This document shows positions 26,125-34,406 of a stretch of 64,000 bases of DNA, piece by piece; within the stretch, counting starts at the first letter, position 1; each line of letters starts with the position of its first letter. Under the pieces are notes generated by a model. That model was given only the letters and a program-made list of their open reading frames with translations. It was not told where the DNA came from and searched no databases. The DNA lies in NCBI RefSeq assembly GCF_900101965.1, contig NZ_FNAP01000001.1, forward strand, positions 496,001-560,000, in the 5' to 3' direction. The DNA is from Rhodospira trueperi. Its GTDB lineage: Bacteria; Pseudomonadota; Alphaproteobacteria; Rhodospirillales; Rhodospirillaceae. The translations under genes and the position numbers were made by a program.

Positions 26125-28830
26125 GTGCCGCCACCGGTCTTGGTTCGGAAGGGGTTGGAGACGGACGTGACACCCAGCGCAGGACCGCAACGCAAGCGCG
26201 GGCGCGGACAACGCTTCGCGAGATTCGGCACTGAACGGGATCTCGCATCGCGCCCGCCCACTTCGGCAGCGCCCGTTGTGGTCGTCCTGTTGTGCCTCTC
26301 GACGGCCCCGGCCAACGCCCAGGACCCGGCCACGTCCCTTATGCCACAAAACAAACCCCTGTTCGGACTGTTGGATCCCACCCTGCTTGCGGATCCGTTC
26401 GCATTTGTCGCGCTCGGGCTGCTGACCCTGACCGTTCTACTTGGCGCGGGTCTGTGGTGGCAGATGCGCCGTCGCCACCAGGTTGAGCACGACCTGGAGG
26501 ACCAGACACGGCAAGTGAGAACCCTGCGGGAAACCCTCGCCGCCGGGCGGGACGGCTACTTCCTGTGGCTTCATCAGGCCGAGGAGGCGGTGTGCTCCCG
26601 CCGTCTGGCCGTCCTTCTCGGGCTGTCCGCCGGCACGTCGTCCGGGATCGGCGACGTGGTGGCGGACGTCGCGGACGACAGCCGGCCCGGTCTTCTGCGG
26701 GCCATCGAACACCTGCGCAAGGACGGTGTCCCTTTCACGGTGACCGTCTCCCACGGACAGAGCGGCGGCCAGATTGAGTTCAAGGGCACCCGCGTCGCCG
26801 ATCCGAACACCGGGCAGGCATTGGCTGACGTGCTGTGGGTGCGCGATGCCACCCTTGACGGACGCGCCGTGGATCGCCTGAGCACCGAAACCTCTCGACT
26901 ACGCCACGCCTCAACACGGTTGCGTGCCACCCTGGATGCCCTGCCCTGCCCGGTCTGGGTTCGGGACGGCGATCTCAGTCTGGTTGCCTGCAACGACGCC
27001 TATGCCCGCGCCGTCGAGGCCGCGGATCCCGGAACCGCCGTGACCGGCGGTCATGATCTGGCTGGCGGCGACACCGGTCGCGAGCTGCGCGCCCTGGCCG
27101 CCCGCAGCCGCGCCGCCGATGCCCCTTTGTCTGAGCGGTTCCATCTCGTGATCGAGGGCACCCGGCGTCTCATGGAAATCACGGAAGCCCCGTTCGACCA
27201 GCCGTCGGAGGATGGGGCCGACCGGCTCACGGTGGGCATTGCTCGCGATATCTCTGTCCTGGAGGACCTGGAAAACAGACTGGCCGGCGAGCAAGCCAAC
27301 CAGGCGGTCGTGCTTGAGCATCTGTCCACCGCCATTGCCATCTTTGGCGCGGCCACGCGACTAACCTACCACAATCCCGCGTTCGCCCGCCTCTGGCACC
27401 TGGAGTCAAACTGGCTACGGGAAACCCAGCCATCCTACGGCGATCTTCTGGATGAGTTGCGCGACCGGCGCGCCCTGCCCGAGGTGCCGGACTACCCGGC
27501 CTTCAAGGCTGCGGAGGTGGACCGGTTCACCTCCCTGATCGCTCCCATGGAAGACCTGGTCCACCTGCCCGACGGCAAGGCCCTGCGCCGGGTGATCGCG
27601 CCGCAGCCGCTGGGCGGCTTGCTTCTGACCTACGAGGACGTCACCGACACACTCAGCCTGGAGCGGTCGTACAACACCCTGACGGCGGTCCAGCGCGAAA
27701 CCCTGGACCATCTTCACGAGGCTGTGGGTGTGTTCGGTACCGACGGACGCCTGAAGCTGGCCAATCCAGCCTTCGGGACGCTCTGGGGCCCCGACGCCGC
27801 CAACGTCGAGACACCACCCCAGTTGTCCGAGTTTCTGGATCTTCTGCGCGACCGGTTCACCGAGGAGACCGGATGGCGCCATCATCGGTTCGCCGTCCTG
27901 ACCCCGCCCTCACAGCGCAGCCCGCACCGTGGACGCGTGACTCTTGTCGACGGCCCCGTCCTGGACTACGCCTGCGTGCCCCTGCCCGATGGCGGTGTGT
28001 TGCTCAGCTACAATGATGTTTCGGATACCGCCCGGGTCGAGAAGGCGCTACGCGACCGCGCCCAGAGTCTCAGCGCCGCCAGCATGCTGAGAGCCGACTT
28101 CATCACCAGCCTGTCCTACGAACTGCGGACGCCGATGACCACCATCGTCGGCTTTTCCGAAATGCTGTGCGCCGAGTACCACGGCAACCTGAACGCCCAG
28201 CAATTCGATTACGCCCAGTCCATCGCCGACACGGCGCGTGAGCTCGTGTCGATCCTGAACGACATCGCGGATCTGGTCACCATCGAAGCCGGACGCTCGG
28301 CGCTCGATGTGGACGCCTTCGATCTTCACGACACCGTGACCGCCGTGGTCGAGCGCTGCCGGGAGAACACCCGCCGGCGCGCCGTCGCCATCGAACTGAT
28401 GTGCCCGCCGGACATCGGCTGGATGGTGGGCGACGAGTCCCGCATCCGGCAAATCCTGTTCCATCTGATCAGTGGCGCGGTGAAGGCCAGCCCGACCGCC
28501 ACCACCGTCGAAATCACGGTGAAACTCACCAAAGCCCTGGGCGATGAGGAGACCGCGACCCTGACGGTGGCCGATCATGGCTCAGAAACCGCCGGGCGGC
28601 ACGCGTCCACGTCTCAGGATTTTTCGGGCGGTGCCAGCCTCGCCATGCTGCTTGTGCGGCGATTCGCGGAAATGCATGGTGGGACCATCGTAGTCCACGC
28701 CGATCCCGGGGTCGGAACGACCGTCACCTGCCACCTTCCCACGGGACGCGCGAAGACGGTAACCACGCATGATCCGGCGCGATTCCCGGCCAAACCGACT
28801 CGCGGTGAGACCCTTGATCAGTTCCTCTGA
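26125..28830 (+). CDS. DivL-like multi-PAS sensor kinase with Tyr at the phosphoacceptor site
   Basis: A 901-residue membrane-anchored protein. An Arg-rich N-terminus precedes a hydrophobic stretch (about 49-64) and a transmembrane segment (about 92-113), then about four PAS-like domains (roughly 128-245, 265-385, 390-510, 530-650), a HisKA-like dimerisation helix and a GHKL domain. The H-box reads ADFITSLSYELRTPMTT with Tyr665 where histidine kinases have the phosphorylated His, as in Caulobacter DivL. The ATP-binding domain is also degenerate: the N-box ends LISGAVKASP with Gly for the key Asn, and the G1 box is DHGSE. It is therefore likely a pseudokinase that acts by protein contacts in cell-cycle or polarity signalling. 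The start is GTG 26125; GTG 26167, with GGAG ahead of it, is an alternative. Confidence 0.82.
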   Translation: MPPPVLVRKGLETDVTPSAGPQRKRGRGQRFARFGTERDLASRPPTSAAPVVVVLLCLSTAPANAQDPATSLMPQNKPLFGLLDPTLLADPFAFVALGLLTLTVLLGAGLWWQMRRRHQVEHDLEDQTRQVRTLRETLAAGRDGYFLWLHQAEEAVCSRRLAVLLGLSAGTSSGIGDVVADVADDSRPGLLRAIEHLRKDGVPFTVTVSHGQSGGQIEFKGTRVADPNTGQALADVLWVRDATLDGRAVDRLSTETSRLRHASTRLRATLDALPCPVWVRDGDLSLVACNDAYARAVEAADPGTAVTGGHDLAGGDTGRELRALAARSRAADAPLSERFHLVIEGTRRLMEITEAPFDQPSEDGADRLTVGIARDISVLEDLENRLAGEQANQAVVLEHLSTAIAIFGAATRLTYHNPAFARLWHLESNWLRETQPSYGDLLDELRDRRALPEVPDYPAFKAAEVDRFTSLIAPMEDLVHLPDGKALRRVIAPQPLGGLLLTYEDVTDTLSLERSYNTLTAVQRETLDHLHEAVGVFGTDGRLKLANPAFGTLWGPDAANVETPPQLSEFLDLLRDRFTEETGWRHHRFAVLTPPSQRSPHRGRVTLVDGPVLDYACVPLPDGGVLLSYNDVSDTARVEKALRDRAQSLSAASMLRADFITSLSYELRTPMTTIVGFSEMLCAEYHGNLNAQQFDYAQSIADTARELVSILNDIADLVTIEAGRSALDVDAFDLHDTVTAVVERCRENTRRRAVAIELMCPPDIGWMVGDESRIRQILFHLISGAVKASPTATTVEITVKLTKALGDEETATLTVADHGSETAGRHASTSQDFSGGASLAMLLVRRFAEMHGGTIVVHADPGVGTTVTCHLPTGRAKTVTTHDPARFPAKPTRGETLDQFL

Positions 28831-30019
28831 CTCCGGAGCCCGTGATCCCGACCCCTTGATCCGTGTTCTGCCGTTCATCCTTGCCGCCATTCCTTTGTTC
28901 GCGGTCTACCTCGCAGGCGCGTTCGCGACGGCCACGTTGGCGGTGGCCGGCCTGGGTGGGCTATGGATCGCGTGGCGCGAGCGGAATGTCCCGATTCTGG
29001 CCGCTCTCGCGTGCGCGGCTGGCCTGGCTGGTCTATTGGCAATCCAGGGAAGCGATAAGGAGGTGGAGGCCATCCTGTTCGCGGCGGCCAGCATCGGCGC
29101 CGTGGTCTGCCGGCGTCTGCCGCGCTGGGTGAGCCGCCGAGACCTCGACCGGGCCGCCACGGTGTTCATGGCAAGCGCCACGGCGCTGCCGGTTCTGTTG
29201 GTCGCGCAGGCGCAGTTCCTTTACGCAGACTCAATTCCGCCCTTCTGCATCACGCCGGACGCGCTGGCGAAGCCGACCTTCATCGCCATGGCCTTGGTGG
29301 CCCCAGCCATGGCCCTCCTCTGGCAGCGACGACATTGGGGCGCCGCGCTAGCGTTCCTGGTTTTCATGGCCATTCTGGCCTTTGGAAGCTCTTCGAGCAC
29401 GGCGACGCTGGCCTACACCCTTACGCTCCTCACCCTGGTCCTTGCCTGGGTTCGCCCCGGTCTCGGTGTCGCGGTAATCGTCGCGGTCCTGTGCGCGCCC
29501 TTGGTCATATCGCTGGCCATCCAGGTTTCCAATCTGACGGACTGGACCGTCATCGACTTGCGATCGAGTTGGCTCATCCGGCTGGAACTTTGGCAGCGTG
29601 CCCTGGTGCTGTTCGAACAGGCGCCCCTGTTCGGTCACGGTCTGGATAGCTTCGCCGACCTTGCACCGCTCATTGATCTTGGCCCTCTGGACCTGGGTAC
29701 GGGCCGGTATCACCCGCACGCGGCGGTGATGCAGGTGCTGGCCGAGGGCGGACTGGTCGCCCTGGTGGCCCTGGCGCTGCTGTTGCGGCTGTTGACGGAT
29801 CGGCCCGCCTTCTCCGCCCGCTGGCCGGTCGCGGTGCGACTGGCAGCCCTGGCCGCCGCCGTCACTCCCCCGGCAATCGGAATCAACATCTGGTCGGATT
29901 TCACCGTCGCCCTGGTCGTGTATCCGTGGCTGATCTGCGCCCTGTTCGTGGCTGCGACGGAACCCGACACCCGCCGTCAGGGGAGCGAACGCCGCAAGCC
30001 GTGCACCAGAGAGGCATAG
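28769..30019 (+). CDS. O-antigen ligase-like membrane protein (Wzy_C family)
   Basis: A 416-residue inner-membrane protein with about ten or more hydrophobic segments and one large periplasmic loop. The Wzy_C/WaaL features are RLELWQRALVLFEQAPLFGH, GLDSFADLAP and YHPHAAVMQVLAEGGLVALV. Such proteins transfer or polymerise O-antigen or other polysaccharide repeat units from a lipid carrier; ligase and polymerase cannot be separated by sequence. It overlaps the end of the DivL-like gene by 62 bases if ATG 28769 is used; GTG 28805 is a closer alternative. Its 3' end overlaps the convergent Nudix gene by 43 bases. Confidence 0.75.
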   Translation: MIRRDSRPNRLAVRPLISSSDSGARDPDPLIRVLPFILAAIPLFAVYLAGAFATATLAVAGLGGLWIAWRERNVPILAALACAAGLAGLLAIQGSDKEVEAILFAAASIGAVVCRRLPRWVSRRDLDRAATVFMASATALPVLLVAQAQFLYADSIPPFCITPDALAKPTFIAMALVAPAMALLWQRRHWGAALAFLVFMAILAFGSSSSTATLAYTLTLLTLVLAWVRPGLGVAVIVAVLCAPLVISLAIQVSNLTDWTVIDLRSSWLIRLELWQRALVLFEQAPLFGHGLDSFADLAPLIDLGPLDLGTGRYHPHAAVMQVLAEGGLVALVALALLLRLLTDRPAFSARWPVAVRLAALAAAVTPPAIGINIWSDFTVALVVYPWLICALFVAATEPDTRRQGSERRKPCTREA

Positions 30020-30834
30020 TCGGGTTCTGAGTCCGGCGTCAGAATGCCCTGACGCACGGCGAAGTCCAGGATCACCAAGGGCACATTGAACTTGAAGGCA
30101 TCGCCGTCTCGCAGGGTCTCGAGCACGGCATGCACCGACCACAGCATGAACGCCGCGATCTCGCCGTCTCGGTTGACCGGCGCGAAAGACTCGGGCACCT
30201 CCAGGTCATACACAAACAAGGTATCCCGCTTCAGGCCGAGGTCGGCCTCGAGGCAGTAGGAGACAAGCCCAGCCGGTCGGGCCCGGGCCGCCATGCCGGG
30301 ATCAATGCCCGCCTCCTCATCGCACTCCTTCATCAGGGTCTCGCGCGGGCTGAGTCCGGCCGACCGCCCTCCGGCCACCAGATTGTCCAGCTTGCCCGGC
30401 GCCACCGCGCGGTCGTCGGCCCGTCGCGCGACCCACAAGCGCGGCCCGTCAGGCCCCTGGACATACCCATTGAGATGAACGCCGGTCGACAGCACCCCGA
30501 AGACAGGAACGTGCGCGCGGTCCAACTCGAACAGGGGTGCTTCCGAGAGGGTGGCGGAGACCGCGTAGCGCTCATGGCGCGGTGGCGGGACAAGCCCCTC
30601 ATCCCTCAGCACGGACAGTGTCTCGGCTACGGCGTCCGTCCGCTGCGCGGGAGTCGCCAGCGTCGGCCGCAGCGCGACTCCGAACGACCCGACGTCGAAC
30701 ACGGACCCGAAATCGGCCAGTCGCTCGGCGATCCGGTGCCGAACCCAGCCGACCTTCCGCTCCGCCACGAAGAACGGCCGGAATCGACCCAGATCGTGCC
30801 GGTTAAGGTTCACGATATGCTGATGGAATGACAC
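29977..30834 (-). CDS. Nudix hydrolase with DUF4743 N-terminal domain
   Basis: A 285-residue protein with an N-terminal DUF4743 domain (HIVNLNRHDLGRFRPFFVAE, GWVRHRIAERLADFG) and a C-terminal Nudix domain (PRLWVARRADDRAVAPGKLD, GGRSAGLSPRETLMKECDEE then AG). The Nudix box uses KECDEEAG rather than the usual RE..EE.G, as in the group related to the thiamine-diphosphate-linked Nudix proteins of yeast and plants. Those relatives clean up damaged thiamine diphosphate; that role here is inferred. It is convergent with the O-antigen-ligase-like gene. Confidence 0.8.
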   Translation of the reverse strand: MSFHQHIVNLNRHDLGRFRPFFVAERKVGWVRHRIAERLADFGSVFDVGSFGVALRPTLATPAQRTDAVAETLSVLRDEGLVPPPRHERYAVSATLSEAPLFELDRAHVPVFGVLSTGVHLNGYVQGPDGPRLWVARRADDRAVAPGKLDNLVAGGRSAGLSPRETLMKECDEEAGIDPGMAARARPAGLVSYCLEADLGLKRDTLFVYDLEVPESFAPVNRDGEIAAFMLWSVHAVLETLRDGDAFKFNVPLVILDFAVRQGILTPDSEPDYASLVHGLRRSLP

Positions 30835-31003
30835 GGCAGATCTCCCTTACCGGGTTCGGCGGCGCTGCGGAGCGCCCTGATGGCACCTGTGTACGGTGGA
30901 CAAGGGACGACGGTCATTGTCGAATGCCGTCGGGATGACCTTCGGGCCCTGGTTGGTGATACCATCGCCCGATGGATTCGTTCTGAAGGATGGGACCTGA
31001 CGG

Positions 31004-31699
31004 ATGCGCGTGACAACCCGGAACACTCTGCTGGCGTATCTGGTTGGTGGCCTACTCGTTCTGCCGATGCTGATTCCCGTCCTGAACAACATCGAGGAAG
31101 GCAAGCGCATGGTGGAACTGGGGATTCTGTCGCCCAGTGATCGCCTTCATCCGGTCGGCCTCGGGCCGGTGTCGGGGCTCATGATCTACCTGTTCATGAC
31201 GCCCGTTCTGGTCGCCCTCCCGCGCACGCTGTGGGGCAAGATGGCCGTCATCCTGTTAATGCTGGCATTGTCGCAGATTGTCTCCTTCATCATGTCTGTG
31301 TACGAGCGCGGCGAGACAGCCCTCGGCCTTAGCCTGACATGGTTTCTGCTGGTCGTTCTGTGCGTGGCGGCGGTCGTGGCGTGGTGGCGCCAACGGACGC
31401 GACAGGAGGACGCTCAGGAAAAGGCCCGCCTTTTGGCCCGCATCGCGCGCGAAACCGCCGTCGGTGAACCGACCGCCGACACCGTGCAGAAACTGATCCT
31501 GGGCGCGATCTGGCAAAGCAGTGTTGAGGAGTCTCCGGATACCCTGGATCAGCGATTGCGGCAGGCCTTGATGTCCATACGGGGCGATCTGGCCGACAAT
31601 CCCTCGCTGGACCCGCATGGTCAGGGTGTGCGGATGGTGGATCGTTTCCTTGCCAAGGCCGAACCCCATCTGAAACGCCCCCGCCCCGGACGCAGGTAA
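31004..31699 (+). CDS. Uncharacterised membrane protein
   Basis: A 231-residue protein I do not recognise. It has about four hydrophobic segments: TLLAYLVGGLLVLPMLIPVL, PVSGLMIYLFMTPVLVALP, KMAVILLMLALSQIVSFIM and LSLTWFLLVVLCVAAVVAWW. These are followed by a charged cytoplasmic-type tail of about 90 residues (RQRTRQEDAQEKARLLARIA to the basic end LKRPRPGRR) with a likely coiled-coil start. It is the first of a co-directional run with the next unknown membrane gene, a small basic protein gene and cheZ. Confidence 0.65.
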   Translation: MRVTTRNTLLAYLVGGLLVLPMLIPVLNNIEEGKRMVELGILSPSDRLHPVGLGPVSGLMIYLFMTPVLVALPRTLWGKMAVILLMLALSQIVSFIMSVYERGETALGLSLTWFLLVVLCVAAVVAWWRQRTRQEDAQEKARLLARIARETAVGEPTADTVQKLILGAIWQSSVEESPDTLDQRLRQALMSIRGDLADNPSLDPHGQGVRMVDRFLAKAEPHLKRPRPGRR

Positions 31700-31849
31700 G
31701 GCAAGACGGTCGACCAATCCCGCGCGGCACCCCACCGCGCGCCACGGGACAAAGCCTGACCTTCGTGGTAGAGTCATCATACGCCCTGAGCACAGGGCCG
31801 ACCACCCGACACGGTTTACCGCAACGACAGACGAGGGGTCCGAACCACC

Positions 31850-32962
31850 GTGAGACACAGGCACCCCTCGGGAAGCCTCGCAGGACTGCTTCCGGGCGCC
31901 GCGACATTCGGCGTCGCGGGTGTTCTTTCAGTGTGGTGGCTGGTCCTGATCAATAACTACATCCGGACGGGGCCAGGCTGGGACGGCCTGATGGCTTCGC
32001 CGCCCACCGAATTGGCGTTGTTCCTCGCGGCGGGCACCGCACCCCTCGCCGCGATCTGGCTGGCGGCGGCGTTCATCCTGGTTGGGCTGGCGATGACACG
32101 GACCCATCAGACCGTCCGCGCCATCCAGCGTCAGGCCTTGCGGACAACGGAGGAAATCGAGTCCCTCGTGCGCACCAGCATCGAGATGCAGGAACAGGCC
32201 CGGCGGCAGTCGTTTTTGAATGGGGTCGAACTGGCACTCAAGGATCTCAACAGTCAGGCCGGCATGATCACGGGCCGGCTCGGCGTGCTCAGCACCGAAG
32301 ATACGGAATACCTCTGGGCCCTGAACGCGGCCGGGGATCCGTGGGCGTTCTGCCATGCCCTGCTGGAACGCTCCGAACTCGACGAAACCTTCGTCGATCT
32401 GATGGCTGAACGCATCGCCGGTGACGGCGTGGCCTCGGCCGGATTGCAACGCTTCCTGCGCCGATACGAGCGCCTTCTGACCTTGGCCAAGGACTACGAC
32501 GCGGACAAACTGGTCCGCGAAGTCCTGGAGGACGGGCCGCTCGATCGCCTTTACGGGGTTTTCCGAACCGTATCCGACCACGTTCAGGATCTCGTCGGTC
32601 CGCCACCCCAGACTGTCGGCAGCGGGCCAGTCGAGCCGTTCGGCCCTCAGGATCCGGGTTTTCGAGGGCCGGATGAGGCTCACGATCATGAGGCCGGCTG
32701 GGACGATGCCCACAAGGCTTGGTCTTTCACCGCGGCCGAGCAGCCCGGTGGCGCTGCGCCGGCACATCCGGGCGGCGAGCAGGAGGGCTTCAGGTTCGGC
32801 GGCGTTCGTCACCGGATGTTTCGGGCGCTGGACCCGGCCATGGGAATCACTCGACTGTTTGCCGGACTGCGGGGCCTCCTTCTGGCGCGCGAACCCGGCG
32901 TGCCGGGCGGATGGGAGGACCAAGCGTGGCGGGCGCGCGATTGCCCTGGGTCTGAGTCCTGA
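31850..32962 (+). CDS. Uncharacterised membrane-anchored protein with coiled coil
   Basis: A 370-residue protein without a recognised family. Two hydrophobic segments lie near the N-terminus (AATFGVAGVLSVWWLVLI and APLAAIWLAAAFILVGLAM), followed by a helical stretch with heptad-like spacing (HQTVRAIQRQALRTTEEIES onward) and a globular helical part. The C-terminal third is rich in Gly, Pro and acidic residues. The GTG start at 31850 has GAGGGG upstream. The layout, two membrane segments then a coiled coil, resembles an anchored scaffold or an anchor domain of a motility or division protein, but this is only inference from shape and position ahead of cheZ. Confidence 0.6.
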   Translation: MRHRHPSGSLAGLLPGAATFGVAGVLSVWWLVLINNYIRTGPGWDGLMASPPTELALFLAAGTAPLAAIWLAAAFILVGLAMTRTHQTVRAIQRQALRTTEEIESLVRTSIEMQEQARRQSFLNGVELALKDLNSQAGMITGRLGVLSTEDTEYLWALNAAGDPWAFCHALLERSELDETFVDLMAERIAGDGVASAGLQRFLRRYERLLTLAKDYDADKLVREVLEDGPLDRLYGVFRTVSDHVQDLVGPPPQTVGSGPVEPFGPQDPGFRGPDEAHDHEAGWDDAHKAWSFTAAEQPGGAAPAHPGGEQEGFRFGGVRHRMFRALDPAMGITRLFAGLRGLLLAREPGVPGGWEDQAWRARDCPGSES

Positions 32963-33009
32963 CCGGGGCTCGGACCTGTTCGTTGCCGATGTGACCGGGA
33001 GGAGCCGTC

Positions 33010-33375
33010 TTGGCTTGGGGTGAGACCGTCTTGAAAACCCTGCTCGGTCGACGGGAGAAGCGTCCGACCAAGACACCACCCCGTCCGAAGAGCCGACCGC
33101 CTCAATCGTCGGCGACTCAGAGACGGCCTTCCGCCAAGGCATCCGAGTCGACCCCGCAGACCCGCGAGGCGCTTCTGAAGGAAGCCATGCGGATCCACCG
33201 CGCCAAGCGTGCGCTGCTGGAAGACCTGAGCGACGAGGACAAGTTCCTGCTGCGGATCATGGCGCATCAAGTCATCGGCGGTGGCGGCGACAAACCGCCC
33301 GATGAGCGCCCCCCAACAGACACATCCTTGGCTGCGCCTCGTGCCCAAAGACATCCAGACAAGCGTGATCGTTGA
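33010..33375 (+). CDS. Small basic protein of unknown function
   Basis: A 121-residue protein with a basic, Pro/Arg-rich N-terminal half (LLGRREKRPTKTPPRPKSRP) and a helical middle (LLKEAMRIHRAKRALLEDLS, DEDKFLLRIMAHQVIGGG). I recognise no family. The TTG start at 33010 is supported by a very good GGGAGGAG five bases before it. It lies between the unknown membrane protein gene and cheZ on the same strand. The disordered basic end suggests binding to nucleic acid, membrane or a protein partner. Confidence 0.55.
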   Translation: MAWGETVLKTLLGRREKRPTKTPPRPKSRPPQSSATQRRPSAKASESTPQTREALLKEAMRIHRAKRALLEDLSDEDKFLLRIMAHQVIGGGGDKPPDERPPTDTSLAAPRAQRHPDKRDR

Positions 33376-33477
33376 GCGCCGGGCTCGTTTCATCTGTTGA
33401 CGCATGACGCATGGGATTACAAGGTACGAAGTCTGGTTTTTTGTCCGCCATATGCATGGAATGGAATGCAATCCGAT

Positions 33478-34251
33478 ATGAGCGACCTTGATGACGTTCG
33501 CATTCTCCGGCAGGAATTTCTGGAACTGTTTGACAGGATTCAGACCATCCGCCAGGAGATTGCGTCGATCCGCAAGCCGGGGGACTGTCAGGACCGGTTC
33601 GCCAACATGTCCGACGAACTCGACGCCATTGTCGAGGCCACGGAAGGTGCGACCAACAGCATCATGGAAAACGCCGAGGCCATTGACGAGGTCATGCTCG
33701 CCCTGCGTCCGTCGGTCACCGACCCCGACTTGGCCAGCCGTTTGGACGCGGTGCCCGACCATATCGGCGGAATTTTCGAGGCCTGCAGCTTCCAGGACAT
33801 CACCGGTCAGCGCATCACCAAGGTCGTGAAAACGTTGCAGTATATCGAGGCCCGGGTGAACAACCTGATTACGGCCTGGGGCGAGCAGGCCCTATCGTCG
33901 GTCGACCCCGAGGATGAGAAGGCCAACTTGGCGCCGGATGACGAACGCCGGTTGCTGAACGGACCGCAGTTGAAGGGCAAGGGAGTCTCGCAATCCGACG
34001 TTGATCGTCTCATGGACAACCAGCCCGCCGGGAACGTCGGCGCGCCTTCATCGGCCCAACCATCGCCCGCACCAACTCCTGACACCCCACCACCGGCCGC
34101 CCAGCCATCGCGGCAGCCGGACTCGAAGGCGGCCGCCACGCCGAAGGCCCCTTCCCCGCCGCCCAAGCCGGACAGCAAAAAGGATGACAAAGGCGACGAG
34201 GACCCCGGCGGCGGCCTGGATCAGGGTGATATCGACAAGCTGTTCGGATGA
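33478..34251 (+). CDS. cheZ: CheZ-like chemotaxis protein phosphatase
   Basis: A 257-residue protein of the CheZ family, which dephosphorylates CheY-P. A long helical N-terminal part leads to the catalytic signature FQDITGQRITKVVKTLQYIE; Asp107 and Gln111 align with the catalytic Asp143 and Gln147 of E. coli CheZ. After the helices there is a Pro/Ala-rich linker and then the C-terminal end LDQGDIDKLFG (residues 247-257), similar to the CheY-binding tail of E. coli CheZ. A second, similar segment VSQSDVDRLMD lies at 170-180. The start ATG 33478 is chosen; ATG 33466 is possible. No cheA or cheY is visible within the window. Confidence 0.85.
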   Translation: MSDLDDVRILRQEFLELFDRIQTIRQEIASIRKPGDCQDRFANMSDELDAIVEATEGATNSIMENAEAIDEVMLALRPSVTDPDLASRLDAVPDHIGGIFEACSFQDITGQRITKVVKTLQYIEARVNNLITAWGEQALSSVDPEDEKANLAPDDERRLLNGPQLKGKGVSQSDVDRLMDNQPAGNVGAPSSAQPSPAPTPDTPPPAAQPSRQPDSKAAATPKAPSPPPKPDSKKDDKGDEDPGGGLDQGDIDKLFG

Positions 34252-34406
34252 TCAGCGCGAACCGTCCCGACAGATTGCTTGCTATCCTAATGGTTGATTT
34301 GGCCCTTTTTGCATCCTGTGGTTTTCAAGCGGGGGTTGCGGCGCCCGCGCGGTGCGCTAGAATGACCCATTTTCTGGCACAATCCTGATAGCGGGGAAGG
34401 ACTCCC

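Noticed and set aside
30880-31140. Small plus-strand frame of 86 codons before the unknown membrane protein
   Set aside because: No ribosome site or domain; overlaps the better-supported start at 31004 in another frame.
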